Positions 18,052-28,031 of a stretch of 64,000 nt of DNA are shown in pieces. Position 1 is the stretch's first letter. The number at the start of each line of letters is the position of its first letter. This stretch comes from Polaribacter sp. Hel1_33_78 (lineage in GTDB: Bacteria > Bacteroidota > Bacteroidia > Flavobacteriales > Flavobacteriaceae), in contig NZ_LT629794.1 of assembly GCF_900106075.1 (NCBI RefSeq), positions 2,501,501-2,565,500 on the forward strand, in the 5' to 3' direction. The translations under genes were made by a program, and so were the position numbers. The notes under the pieces are model-generated. The model was not told where the DNA came from and did not search any database. It saw only the letters and a program-made list of their open reading frames with translations.

Positions 18052-18309
18052 ATGATAAGAAAATTACTTTCTGTTTTTACGTTAACAATTTTCTCAAATA
18101 GCTTTTCTAATGGAAAATCAATTGAAAACATATCGATTGCTTCAAATCTGTTTCATAATTCAACCAAAATCACTTGTAAATTTATTACCAATTCAAATAT
18201 GAATTTTGCAGTAAAACACATTTTGAAAGTAACCGTTTTCAAGGATTTTTTAAGAACTGGAATATACCTGCAAAATAAAGAGATCATTATTTCTAAATTC
18301 CGTAATTAA
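18052..18309 (+). CDS. Small hypothetical protein, doubtful
   Basis: 85-residue frame that starts 3 bases after the previous stop and whose own stop directly abuts the rnz ATG (TAA-ATG). This perfect fit in the operon argues that it is translated. The sequence (possible N-terminal signal-like segment MIRKLLSVFTLTIFSNSFSN, then an unremarkable basic tail) matches no family I recognise. It could be a chance open frame in a leader for rnz. Confidence 0.4.
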   Translation: MIRKLLSVFTLTIFSNSFSNGKSIENISIASNLFHNSTKITCKFITNSNMNFAVKHILKVTVFKDFLRTGIYLQNKEIIISKFRN

Positions 18310-19224
18310 ATGAGTTTAAGCTTAACAATTCTAGGTTGTCATTCCGCAACTCCTCGTGTAAATGCATTTCCTACTGCCCAGTATTTAGAGATTAATAACA
18401 GTCATTTTTTAATTGATTGCGGTGAAGGTACTCAGCGTCAAATGAGAAAATATAAAGTTGGGTTTTCTAAAATTAACCACATATTTATTTCTCATTTACA
18501 TGGAGACCACTTTTTTGGCTTAGTTGGTTTGCTATCTACTTATGGCATTTTAAGTAGAGAAAAAGAATTGCATATTTATGGACCAAAAGGCATCAAAGAA
18601 GTGACTCTTTTACAGTTGAAAATTTCACAATCTCATGCGCAATATCCTTTAATTTTTCACGAATTAACATCTAAAGAAAGCGAGCTTATTTTTGAAGATG
18701 ATAAAGTCTCCGTCAGAACAATCCCTTTAAATCATAGAGTCTACACGAATGGATATTTATTTACCGAAAAAGAAAGACCTAGAAAATTGCACATGCAAAA
18801 CATCAGCAATTATGAAGAAATTGATAAAGCTGATTACTTAAATATTAAAGCTGGTAAAGATGTTATTTTATCCTCTGGCGAAATGATACCAAACTCTGAA
18901 TTAACATTACCTCGAGATAAAAACTTAAGTTTTGCTTTTTGCAGTGATACTAAATACAAACCAGATATCATTCCTATTATTAAAAATGTTGATTTATTGT
19001 ATCATGAAGCTACTTTTTTATCTGACAGAGAAGATTTAGCAAAAAAAACAAAACATGCAACTTCTAAACAAGCAGCTCAAATTGCTAAGGATGCTGAAGT
19101 TGGTCAACTAATTATCGGTCATTATTCCGGCAGATATAAAGACATTTCTTTATTTCAAAAGGAAGCGAAGGAGATTTTTGAAAACACCAACTTAGCTGAG
19201 CCAGGAAAAATATTCAAAATTTAA
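18310..19224 (+). CDS. rnz: Ribonuclease Z
   Basis: 304 residues of the metallo-beta-lactamase fold. The zinc motif SHLHGDHFFGL (HxHxDH) is intact, LIDCGEGTQRQM near the N-terminus and PLNHRVYTNGYLF are typical of short-form RNase Z, and CSDTKY and HATSKQAAQIA provide the remaining metal region. It matures tRNA 3' ends. Last gene of the pyrR-pyrB operon. The short inverted repeat GGTTAT-N8-ATAACC just after the stop may aid termination but lacks a T run. Confidence 0.95.
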   Translation: MSLSLTILGCHSATPRVNAFPTAQYLEINNSHFLIDCGEGTQRQMRKYKVGFSKINHIFISHLHGDHFFGLVGLLSTYGILSREKELHIYGPKGIKEVTLLQLKISQSHAQYPLIFHELTSKESELIFEDDKVSVRTIPLNHRVYTNGYLFTEKERPRKLHMQNISNYEEIDKADYLNIKAGKDVILSSGEMIPNSELTLPRDKNLSFAFCSDTKYKPDIIPIIKNVDLLYHEATFLSDREDLAKKTKHATSKQAAQIAKDAEVGQLIIGHYSGRYKDISLFQKEAKEIFENTNLAEPGKIFKI

Positions 19225-19295
19225 GGGTTATTAAAATTGATAACCTAGACTTTATTTGTGTAGAAATTTTTAAACCAATTCAATTTGCAACTTTT

Positions 19296-19658
19296 TTAGT
19301 ATTGATTTGTAGATAACAAAACCAGAGTGCATGCAATTTCAGCTTCAATATTATTTTCTTGCAATAGTTTTGTAAACTCCATGTTTTCTGTTCCAGGATT
19401 AAAAATTACTCTTTTAGGATTTAGATTGATTATATAATCGTAGTATTCTTCTTGCCTTTTAGGGTTGAGATATAAAGTAACTGTGCCTATATTATCATAA
19501 TCTTGCTTTTTATCCTCAATAGTAACATTTAAAACTTTTCCTTTTCTTAGCCCTAAAGCTAAAGTTGGTAATTCTTTATCTACCAATCTTTTAATTGCAA
19601 TGTTAGAATATCTATTAGGATTCGTAGATGCCCCAATAACTAATGTCACATTTTTCAT
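19296..19658 (-). CDS. CoA-binding domain protein (YccU-like)
   Basis: 120-residue single-domain Rossmann protein. GASTNPNRYSNIAIKRL is the nucleotide-binding loop and NPGTENMEF a conserved late segment of the CoA_binding_2 family. No catalytic domain is attached, so only the binding fold is assigned; a regulatory or carrier role is possible. It is convergent with rnz and monocistronic. Confidence 0.85.
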   Translation of the reverse strand: MKNVTLVIGASTNPNRYSNIAIKRLVDKELPTLALGLRKGKVLNVTIEDKKQDYDNIGTVTLYLNPKRQEEYYDYIINLNPKRVIFNPGTENMEFTKLLQENNIEAEIACTLVLLSTNQY

Positions 19659-19930
19659 ATATTCAAAATAAATTAAAGAATGTTGATGATAGCAACATCA
19701 TATTAAGACTTGTTTGTTTGTGAATTTTTGTTTCGGAATAAAAAATATTAAAGACCAATAAAAACTTTAAAACCTATCTAGGTTCTTGACCAATTATTTT
19801 CCTCTAAAAGTATTAAATGAAGAATAAGCTCTTTATCCATAAATAGCACTTCATTAATGTATTATAAAAAACAAATAGAGGAATGAAGCTATTGAGCCAG
19901 ACCAAAAATTGTTATTAAAAAAATAGGGTA

Positions 19931-20746
19931 TTAACCTCTTCTTCCCATTCTATTATTTCTCATTTCAACCATTTTCTCACGAACAGTCATAGTATAGTCA
20001 CTTTTAGTAATTTCTGTTCCCTTACTAGGAGCTTCTATATCAGTGTTTTCTTCTTGATTTATAACAATCTCAGTGCATAACAAGGTAGTATTATCTACAC
20101 TCACCTCTAAAATTAAACCCGGTAAGCCCCAATACTCAGCAGGACCTTGACTCACAGGTATTTGAGGAGTATACCATGCTTCCACCACCGTAAGTTTTTC
20201 CTCTATTTCTTTATCCTCGGAATCTTTATTTGTTTTAGGTCTTAAATCGCTCCAAGAAAAGTTATACCAACTTAATTCTGCCGATGGTACAAAAGCTTTT
20301 GCTCTATAACAAGTATACTGTCCTATTTTTTTAGTTTCGGTTCCCATACTCCATTCTACACGATATAAAGCATCTTTTACCAAAAACCGTTTACCATAGA
20401 ACTCTTGGCTTTGAACTATTTTATTTTCTTTTATATTTTTATAATGGTCTCCCCTTGAGAAATAACCTCCCCAAGAATCTGTGGCACCAGAAATAGCATC
20501 TATTTTTTCTTCTTCTAAAAAAGTAGACTCTTGGTTATTAAAACTTAACACATAGGTCTTTTCTAATCTATTTTTAAGACGAGCTGCAACTTGTTTTTTC
20601 CGAGCTTCACTTAATTTCGCTCCCCAATTACCAAGTTCCATTTTTGATTTCGAAATATAAGTTGCATTTCCACTGAATTTTTGCGCATTTAAACACATTG
20701 TGAATAGTACAAAAAATAGGAAAAGCTTGTAAGTATTTGACTTCAT
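19931..20746 (-). CDS. GLPGLI family protein
   Basis: 271 residues with an N-terminal signal peptide (YKLFLFFVLFTMCLNAQ). The family-naming motif GLPGLILEVS is present near residue 200, after the YTPQIPVSQGPAEYWG segment. The first part is a predominantly beta region with Trp-rich strands. GLPGLI proteins are secreted or outer-membrane-associated Bacteroidetes proteins of unknown role. The C-terminus is short and basic (MRNNRMGRRG). The gene is monocistronic. The region upstream of it (20747-21002) contains an unusual C-run/A-run patch near 20930. Confidence 0.88.
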   Translation of the reverse strand: MKSNTYKLFLFFVLFTMCLNAQKFSGNATYISKSKMELGNWGAKLSEARKKQVAARLKNRLEKTYVLSFNNQESTFLEEEKIDAISGATDSWGGYFSRGDHYKNIKENKIVQSQEFYGKRFLVKDALYRVEWSMGTETKKIGQYTCYRAKAFVPSAELSWYNFSWSDLRPKTNKDSEDKEIEEKLTVVEAWYTPQIPVSQGPAEYWGLPGLILEVSVDNTTLLCTEIVINQEENTDIEAPSKGTEITKSDYTMTVREKMVEMRNNRMGRRG

Positions 20747-21002
20747 GTTTAATATTTTTGTTTAGCTAAACTAATGAAATTTTAAACAAAAAAATTGATC
20801 TTGCTTACAATTTAACAATATTTTAAATTTATTATACAACTTTACCTTCACAAATTCTCTAGGGACTAAAAGTTAAAATTAAGTGTTTATATCTGTTCTT
20901 AAACTATAATTTAAACTCTTTTTGTAAGGTCCCCCCGAAAAAAAACCGTTTGAAAGACCCCTAATTTATGGATACTTTTTTTAGATTGTATTATTTCGAA
21001 AA

Positions 21003-22010
21003 TTACCAACGAATCACTACAGAACCCCAGGTAAATCCACTTCCAAAAGCAGCTAAAAGTACCAAATCATTTTCTTTAATTTTGCCTTGTTCCCAGGCCT
21101 CGGTTAAAGCAATAATTACCGATGCAGCCGTTGTATTACCATATTTCATAATATTATTATGCACCTTATCATCTGTTAAGCTAAATTTCTTTTGAATGAA
21201 TTGCGCAATACGTAAATTCGCTTGATGAGGAATTAACATATCTATATCTTCTTTCCCTAAATTATTCGCAGCTAAACCTTCTACAATTGCTTCAGAAAAG
21301 CGTGTAACAGCATGTTTAAAAACAAACTGTCCATTCATATAAGGATAATAAGAAACATCATCAGGATCGTTATTTTCTATAATTTCAGGCACCCATCGTT
21401 GTGTTGACGGTCCCTCTAATACGAGCTCTTTGGCATGTTTTCCTTCAAAATGTAAATGAGAAGATAAAATTCCTTTTCCTTTTTCTTCACATCTAGATAA
21501 AACTGCAGCTCCTGCTCCATCACCAAAAATAACAGTAACACCTCTACCTCTTGTCGATTTTTCCAAACCTCCAGAATGATTTTCAGAACCAATTACCAAA
21601 ATATTTTTATACATTCCTGTTTTTATAAACTGGTCTGCCACAGACAAGGCATAAATAAAACCAGAACATTGGTTACGCACATCTAAAGCACCTATAGTGG
21701 GCATATCTAACATATCTTGCACTTGCACACCGCCTCCAGGAAAATACATATCAGGACTTAAAGTTGCAAACACAATAAAATCGATATCATCTTTAGTTAG
21801 GCCAGCTCTTTCGATAGCAATTCTAGATGCTTTTGCGCCCATAACTGCTGTGGTATCTCCAGATTTAGGATCAATCCAACGTCTTTCTTTAATTCCGGTT
21901 CTTTCTTGGATCCATTCGTCCGATGTTTCCATAAATTCCTTTAAATCATCGTTGGTAACCACATTATCTGGAACATAATAACCAAGGCCAGTTATTTTAG
22001 AATTGTACAT
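21003..22010 (-). CDS. 3-oxoacyl-ACP synthase III family protein (FabH-like)
   Basis: 335 residues with a complete Cys-His-Asn triad: Cys115 in RNQCSGFIYAL, His262 in IPHQANLRIA and Asn292 in YGNTTAAS. It condenses an acyl-CoA starter with malonyl-ACP. It stands alone rather than in the plsX/accB context of the housekeeping fabH, so it may be a second KAS III with another starter preference; I therefore leave the symbol empty. The downstream gene on this strand (19931) is about 256 bases away. Confidence 0.9.
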   Translation of the reverse strand: MYNSKITGLGYYVPDNVVTNDDLKEFMETSDEWIQERTGIKERRWIDPKSGDTTAVMGAKASRIAIERAGLTKDDIDFIVFATLSPDMYFPGGGVQVQDMLDMPTIGALDVRNQCSGFIYALSVADQFIKTGMYKNILVIGSENHSGGLEKSTRGRGVTVIFGDGAGAAVLSRCEEKGKGILSSHLHFEGKHAKELVLEGPSTQRWVPEIIENNDPDDVSYYPYMNGQFVFKHAVTRFSEAIVEGLAANNLGKEDIDMLIPHQANLRIAQFIQKKFSLTDDKVHNNIMKYGNTTAASVIIALTEAWEQGKIKENDLVLLAAFGSGFTWGSVVIRW

Positions 22011-22122
22011 ATGTTGATGTTTTTATTTAATTCTTATTTATATTAAGCTAAAATAGGGATAAATTTGCATGTTTACAAAATGGCTAATTGTGGTAGCAAA
22101 TCATAAACATAAAACAGAAATG

Positions 22123-23703
22123 TTAAGAGGTATTTAATTCTTTATGAGGAATTTTACTCATTGCATATTCCGATATTGCTGTGATAGATAATGAAGGATT
22201 TACTCCTGGATTTGCAGATATCATAGAACCATCACAAATCATCATGTTTTTGTAACCAAAAACATTACAATCTTTATCTATTACGCCAGATTCAATGTCA
22301 TGCCCCATAACAGAACCTCCTAAAATATGAGCTGTTGTTGTTGTTCCTAATAGAACATCTGTAAAACTTGAATAAGGAATTCCCTTTATTTTTTCTCCAA
22401 CTTTTTTCCCGAAAGTAATTGCCTCAGGAATAAAAGCATTTGGTTTTTCTCCATTCTTCGCAATTGTTTTCATTTTTGTAAACCTACCTCTTTTTATTTC
22501 CAGAGTGCTATCTAGGGTCTGCATAAAGAGTAGAACGGCAGTTTTCTGTGCGTATTTACTAGTAAAAAACGTTTTTAAAATATAAAAAGGTTTGGTTATT
22601 AAAACTCCTAAAACTCCTAAAATTCTAAATATTCCGTATTTCCCTTTCACCGTTGGTATGGTCATCAGTTTAAAAAAACCAGATCCTTTTGCATATCTAA
22701 CGGGTTCTATATGAGTATTCTTATCTGTATGTAAAATAGAACCAATTGCGATTCCTTTGGAGTAATCTTTATCCTCATCTTTTGCAGATGTGATAGATAA
22801 TAAAGATTCATTATTTGTTCTAATATCTTTACCAACAAAGTTTGATAAATTGGGTAAGGAAGTTTCTTTTAACTTCAATAATAAAGGAATCGTGCCCATA
22901 ACTCCTCCCGAAAAAATAATCCCTTTTGCAGTAACACTTTCTTTCTTTTTTCTACCAATACTCGATTTATAACTTACATGGTATCCTTTCGAAGTATCAC
23001 TACTATCTATAGCTTCAACATTAAAAACTTCTTTTTCTGCAATTATTTTAGCACCTAACTTTTGTGCTAAATACAAGTAGTTTTTATCTAATGTATTTTT
23101 AGCATTATATCTACAACCAGTCATACATGCACCACAATGTGTGCATCCTTTTCTATCGGGGCCTTTTCCATTAAAATAAGGGTCTTTAGCAGTTTTGCCT
23201 GGTTCCCCAAAAAACACCGCTACTTTTGCGGCTTCAAAATCATTTTCTTTCCCCAAGTCTTTTGCAATCTCTTTTATCAATATATCGGCGTCATGCAACT
23301 TTGGATTAACTGCAGCACCTAACATTTTATAAGCTGTTTTATAAAAAGGATTTAATATTTCTTGCCAAGAATTTAAACTTGCCCAACTACCTGTTTTAAA
23401 AAAATCTTCTTTAGGAATTGGTAAAGTGTTTGCATATGTTAGAGAACCACCACCAACTCCAACTCCAGAGAGCACAGTAACATGATTTAAAAATGTCATT
23501 TTAAAAATACCGTGCAAACCAAATTTAGGAAACCACATCCATTTTTTTAAATTCCAATTTGTTTTTGGAAAATCTTCTGCTCCAAACCATTTTCCTTTTT
23601 CGATGACTAAAACTTTATACCCTTTTTCAGATAAACGCAGCGCACTCACAGAACCTCCAAAACCACTTCCTACAATTACATAATCATACTCCAAATCTAT
23701 CAT
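22123..23703 (-). CDS. GMC oxidoreductase, cholesterol-oxidase-like, with Cys cluster
   Basis: 526 residues. FAD-binding YVIVGSGFGGSVSALRL (residues 8-24) and the second FAD segment VLSGVGVGGGSLTYANTL place it in the GMC family near bacterial cholesterol oxidases. The late motif LGGSVMGHD and the closing DGSMISANPGVNPSLSITA match the GMC C-terminal region. Residues 187-197 hold a ferredoxin-like CxxCxxCxxxC that could bind an Fe-S cluster. There is no signal peptide. Substrate unknown; a sterol or other hydrophobic alcohol is possible. It is separated from FabH by ~110 bases and may be co-transcribed with it. Confidence 0.88.
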   Translation of the reverse strand: MIDLEYDYVIVGSGFGGSVSALRLSEKGYKVLVIEKGKWFGAEDFPKTNWNLKKWMWFPKFGLHGIFKMTFLNHVTVLSGVGVGGGSLTYANTLPIPKEDFFKTGSWASLNSWQEILNPFYKTAYKMLGAAVNPKLHDADILIKEIAKDLGKENDFEAAKVAVFFGEPGKTAKDPYFNGKGPDRKGCTHCGACMTGCRYNAKNTLDKNYLYLAQKLGAKIIAEKEVFNVEAIDSSDTSKGYHVSYKSSIGRKKKESVTAKGIIFSGGVMGTIPLLLKLKETSLPNLSNFVGKDIRTNNESLLSITSAKDEDKDYSKGIAIGSILHTDKNTHIEPVRYAKGSGFFKLMTIPTVKGKYGIFRILGVLGVLITKPFYILKTFFTSKYAQKTAVLLFMQTLDSTLEIKRGRFTKMKTIAKNGEKPNAFIPEAITFGKKVGEKIKGIPYSSFTDVLLGTTTTAHILGGSVMGHDIESGVIDKDCNVFGYKNMMICDGSMISANPGVNPSLSITAISEYAMSKIPHKELNTS

Positions 23704-23851
23704 AAAACAAGAACTACATTGCTAGATGATAAAAATAGCGAAAAATCAGTTGTAAAAATAATTTATGTCATCTTGTCATAATAAAATGTTTGGTATTTTT
23801 TTTGACTAAGGTTAATTCATAAATAATAAAGTCAAACAAAATATACATAAA

Positions 23852-25762
23852 ATGGCAAAAGGAAATATCAATGTATCAGTAGAAAATATTTTTCCACTGA
23901 TTAAAAAATTCTTGTATTCTGATCACGAAATCTTTTTACGTGAACTAATTTCTAACGGAACAGACGCAACTACAAAATTAAAGCACTTAATTTCTATAGG
24001 CGAAGCCAAAACAGAATTAGGTGATGCTAAGATTGAAATAAGCATAAATAAAGAAGCTAAAACCCTAACAATTAAAGATCAAGGACTAGGAATGACTGCA
24101 GATGAAGTTGAAAAATACATCAACCAAATTGCATTTTCTGGAGCTGAAGAATTTTTAGAAAAATATAAAGACGATAAAAACGAAACTGGTGTAATTGGTC
24201 ATTTTGGTTTAGGATTTTACTCAGCTTTTATGGTTGCAGATAAAGTTGACTTAATTACAAAGTCTTTTAAAGATGAACCAGCAGCTCACTGGAATTGTGA
24301 TGGCTCTCCAGAATATACTTTAGTTGAACACGACAAATCTGACAGAGGAACAGAAATCATTTTACATATTGCAGAAGATTCTTTAGAATTTTTAGAAGAA
24401 GGTAAAATTGAAGGTTTATTATCTAAGTACAATCGTTTTAATCAAGTACCAATTAAATTTGGAACTAAAGAAATTAACGATCCTGAATTTACCCCAGCAA
24501 CTACTAAAGATGCAGAAGGTAAAGAAACTACCGAGCCGCATAAGCAAATTACTGTTGATAAGATCATCAACAACACAGAACCTGCCTGGACAAAAGCTCC
24601 TGCAGATTTAAACGATGAAGATTATAATAATTTCTACAGAGAATTGTATCCAATGCAATTTGAAGAGTCATTATTTCACATTCATTTAAATGTAGATTAT
24701 CCTTTTAACTTAACAGGAATTTTATTCTTCCCTAAGTTAAGTCCTTCAATGGATATGCAAAAGGATAAGATTCAGTTGTATCAAAACCAAGTATATGTAA
24801 CTGATAATGTTGAAGGAATTGTACCAGACTTTTTACAAATGTTAAAAGGTGTTATCGATTCTCCAGACATTCCATTAAACGTTTCTCGTTCAGGTTTGCA
24901 AGCAGATGGAGCTGTTAAGAAAATATCTGGTTACATTACTAAAAAAGTTGCTGATAAATTAAGTTCTTTATTCAAAAAAGACAGAGCAGATTTTGAAACA
25001 AAATGGAATGATATTAAAGTAATTATTGAATACGGAATGTTGTCTGAAGATAAATTCTTTGACAAAGCGAAGAAGTTTGCTTTGTACCCAACAGTATCAA
25101 ATGCTTATTTTACGTTTGATGAATTGATTGAAAAAACAAAAGATACTCAAACGGATAAAGACGGAAATCAAGTTATTTTATATACTTCTAATAAAGAGGC
25201 ACAACACAGTTATATTCAAGAGGCAACAGCAAAAGGGTATGAAGTGCTAATTTTAGACTCTCCAATTATTTCTCACTTAATGCAGAAATTAGAAGGTGGA
25301 GACGGAAAAGTGAAGTTTACTCGAATAGATTCTGATCATGTTGATAATTTAATTAAAAAAGACGAAAACGTAATTTCTAAATTATCTGATGAAGAAAAAG
25401 AAACTTTAAAGCCGATTATTGAAGGTGCTTTAGATTCTAAAACCTACACCGTTCAATTAGAAGCTATGGATTCTGCTTCTTCTCCATTTATGATTACTGT
25501 ACCAGAATTTATGCGTAGAATGAAAGAAATGCAAGCTTCTGGTGGTGGAGGAATGATGGGAATGGGCAATTTCCCGGACATGTACAACTTGGTTGTAAAT
25601 ACAAACAGTCCATTAGTTTCTGACATTTTAAATAATAAAGATGAAGCAGCACAGAAACACTTAATCTCTCAGGCTTTTGATTTAGCAAAATTATCTCAAA
25701 ACCTTTTACATGGAGAAGAGTTAACAAACTTTATTAAACGTTCTTACGAACTAATTAAATAG
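23852..25762 (+). CDS. htpG: Molecular chaperone HtpG (Hsp90)
   Basis: 636 residues, the full bacterial Hsp90 length. The GHKL ATPase domain has RELISNGTDATTKL, DQGLGM and VIGHFGLGFYSAFMVA; the middle domain has NVSRSGLQAD. The segment ASGGGGMMGMG near residue 570 is a glycine- and methionine-rich linker. A charged linker typical of eukaryotic Hsp90 is absent. It is monocistronic and divergent from the GMC gene. A strong terminator follows. Confidence 0.97.
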   Translation: MAKGNINVSVENIFPLIKKFLYSDHEIFLRELISNGTDATTKLKHLISIGEAKTELGDAKIEISINKEAKTLTIKDQGLGMTADEVEKYINQIAFSGAEEFLEKYKDDKNETGVIGHFGLGFYSAFMVADKVDLITKSFKDEPAAHWNCDGSPEYTLVEHDKSDRGTEIILHIAEDSLEFLEEGKIEGLLSKYNRFNQVPIKFGTKEINDPEFTPATTKDAEGKETTEPHKQITVDKIINNTEPAWTKAPADLNDEDYNNFYRELYPMQFEESLFHIHLNVDYPFNLTGILFFPKLSPSMDMQKDKIQLYQNQVYVTDNVEGIVPDFLQMLKGVIDSPDIPLNVSRSGLQADGAVKKISGYITKKVADKLSSLFKKDRADFETKWNDIKVIIEYGMLSEDKFFDKAKKFALYPTVSNAYFTFDELIEKTKDTQTDKDGNQVILYTSNKEAQHSYIQEATAKGYEVLILDSPIISHLMQKLEGGDGKVKFTRIDSDHVDNLIKKDENVISKLSDEEKETLKPIIEGALDSKTYTVQLEAMDSASSPFMITVPEFMRRMKEMQASGGGGMMGMGNFPDMYNLVVNTNSPLVSDILNNKDEAAQKHLISQAFDLAKLSQNLLHGEELTNFIKRSYELIK

Positions 25763-25843
25763 TAAAACCTTAATACGACAAACAGTGAGGCAATCTGTTG
25801 ATTAAAAAATCTGACTACCATCTCACTCTTCTAAATATTAATT

Positions 25844-25877
25844 AAAAACCTCTTTATTTTCATAAAGAGGTTTTTTT
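25844..25877 (+). terminator. htpG terminator
   Basis: AAAAACCTCTTTAT (25844-25857) pairs perfectly with ATAAAGAGGTTTTT (25862-25875) around a TTTC loop, followed by further T. Confidence 0.9.
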
Positions 25878-26018
25878 ATGGATTTTTTTTTAGTACGAAA
25901 GTAAGGCTGCACTTAACAAAATGTATCGTGGAGCAAGTATTAAAAAAGCGACTTAAAAGAACTAAGTTGTTTTTTTTTTGAAATCTAAACTAGATTTATT
26001 GAAAACATATCAAAAGTT

Positions 26019-28031
26019 CTAATCGTTTATTTTATCCAAATTTCTATGTCCTGGATTATCTTTATACCAATCTGAAAAATTGGCTCCTCCGGATTCAGCC
26101 CAAGTACTAAAAAAATTGTAAGCTTCTGTTATCGCCACTTTCTCTTTTGGAACTTTAAAATCATGAATAATACTTATTGCCCACGGAAATCCATTATCTG
26201 AAATAAAGTTACCATCAGAGTCTTTATTTACACCAATAAAATCAAGACTTTGAACACCTAAGTTAGTGATATTCTTATAGGGTAAATGAATTTCTTTTTC
26301 TCTTTCTTTATTTACTATAATAAATGGATTGAAAGGTGCAACACCCAAGTCAGCTGAGCTTATTGGCTGCGTAAACCTTATAGAAATAGTAGTTTCTGTT
26401 AGTATATTATCAACATCATCTGCTAAAATAATAACTGCATTATCTTGATTTGCCTCTGTACCATTTGCATTTACATTGATAAAGTTTTGTGTTAAAACAG
26501 GGCCAGTAACACTTTCGATTTGAGCTGGAGCTAAACCTTCAATTTCAAATCCAATTCCATTTGTATATCCAGCACCATTTGCTTTAATATTACAGACGAA
26601 ATCTAATCCAACAGCTAAATTTTCAGCATTTAGAAATGCAATAGCTTGATAACTTAAAGCTGCATCATTAAAATCATAATCTCCTTTTGATGGCCATAAA
26701 TCTTCGAAAGCAATTGTTCCTTTACCGTATTTACTTGGTGTAAAAAACTCAAAGGCAACCTCCGGATCTTCAGGATAAGCATCATCAGAATCTAAAATAC
26801 CATCTCCATCGGTATCAGTTTGATCTATATTATCAGCATATACTCTAAAGGTTGTTAAATCGTTTATAGCTCTACCGAAGTCTGTATTATTAGCCGCATT
26901 TGCTCCATAATTGTATTTCCAACCACCGGTCTGAGTATCCATTATAATTAAATCTGAACTACTAGAATTGTCTGCTAACCATAACTCCTGGTTAGAATCA
27001 AAAGTCATAGACGTTGGTTTAAAAGGCAGGTTATCTGCACTTATTCTAGTACTTTGATAGTTATTACTTCCATCTAACTCTAAACGATATAAACCAGAAA
27101 ATGAGCATAAAAATAGGGTACCATCTTCTGCAAAGGCCAAATCTCCTCCACTCGTATTATGAAGTCCAACAATATTCCAAGTATTTAAATTGGCTCCTGT
27201 GGAAGGATCAAACGTATAGAGTTTATCCGTTTTACTGAAATATAATAAACCATCAGTTACATTAAAATCTAATCTAGGGCCTCCTATTCCAAGATTTGCA
27301 ACAGTTTCCCATGTATTATTCATTATTGAATATTTCATTAAGGGATGGGGACTACTTCTTCCTATTGAATACAATTCTTTCTTTTCTTGATCTATAGCAC
27401 AAGTATAACTACCCATTGGCATACTAGACAAATCGGTAAGCGCTCCAGATAAAGGATCTACTTGAAATAATTGTCCAGATCCGTTTACACAATATAAATA
27501 ATCAGTTACATTATTAGCTGATTTAGATTTTGTAGCGCTTTTACCTTCAGAAGAATTATAATTTACTTCTTGATTGACAATGTACTTAATTGATGAAGAA
27601 AAACCTTGTTGTTCACTTCTACGTATGTACACTTTATTGTAGAATTTAGGTAAGTTAATTGTTTGTTTTAAGACTCCGTTACTAGGTACACCAGAAAAAA
27701 TTAACTTATCTAAAACATCTGATTTATAAACAGTTTCAGTGACTGTTTCACCAGATTCATTTTCAAAAGTTTCAGTTCCTGCATCATATAATTCCTCTGA
27801 ATATGCGTAAACATCATATTTAGCATAGTTTAAATTATCTATTATATTAATAGTTACCTCGTGATGAGTACTAAAATCAAATCCGGTGGGTATCTCCAAT
27901 TTATTTGAAGTTTCATCTATAACATCAATTTTATCTATTACATTAATCTCTTCTGGTGAGGAAAAATTACAACCATAAAGTAATAGTACCGTAAAACTAA
28001 AATTAAAAAAATTCCTAATTGCATTTTCCAT
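26019..28031 (-). CDS. LruC domain-containing lipoprotein
   Basis: 670 residues. A lipobox ending in Cys21 (LLYGC) makes it a lipoprotein. Residues ~165-400 contain beta-propeller-like repeats (CVNGSGQLFQVDPLSGALTD, then LYRLELDG). A calcium-binding DTDGDGILDSDDAYPEDP motif near residue 405 leads into the LruC domain (WPSKGDYDFNDAALSYQ), which runs to the C-terminus (GNFISDNGFPWAISI). LruC proteins are Bacteroidetes surface or secreted proteins of unknown function. It is monocistronic, between htpG (convergent) and the GMC dehydrogenase operon. Confidence 0.85.
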   Translation of the reverse strand: MENAIRNFFNFSFTVLLLYGCNFSSPEEINVIDKIDVIDETSNKLEIPTGFDFSTHHEVTINIIDNLNYAKYDVYAYSEELYDAGTETFENESGETVTETVYKSDVLDKLIFSGVPSNGVLKQTINLPKFYNKVYIRRSEQQGFSSSIKYIVNQEVNYNSSEGKSATKSKSANNVTDYLYCVNGSGQLFQVDPLSGALTDLSSMPMGSYTCAIDQEKKELYSIGRSSPHPLMKYSIMNNTWETVANLGIGGPRLDFNVTDGLLYFSKTDKLYTFDPSTGANLNTWNIVGLHNTSGGDLAFAEDGTLFLCSFSGLYRLELDGSNNYQSTRISADNLPFKPTSMTFDSNQELWLADNSSSSDLIIMDTQTGGWKYNYGANAANNTDFGRAINDLTTFRVYADNIDQTDTDGDGILDSDDAYPEDPEVAFEFFTPSKYGKGTIAFEDLWPSKGDYDFNDAALSYQAIAFLNAENLAVGLDFVCNIKANGAGYTNGIGFEIEGLAPAQIESVTGPVLTQNFINVNANGTEANQDNAVIILADDVDNILTETTISIRFTQPISSADLGVAPFNPFIIVNKEREKEIHLPYKNITNLGVQSLDFIGVNKDSDGNFISDNGFPWAISIIHDFKVPKEKVAITEAYNFFSTWAESGGANFSDWYKDNPGHRNLDKIND

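Noticed and set aside
19226..19245. Hairpin GGTTAT-N8-ATAACC after rnz as a terminator
   Set aside because: Only a 6-bp AU-rich stem and no T run follows.
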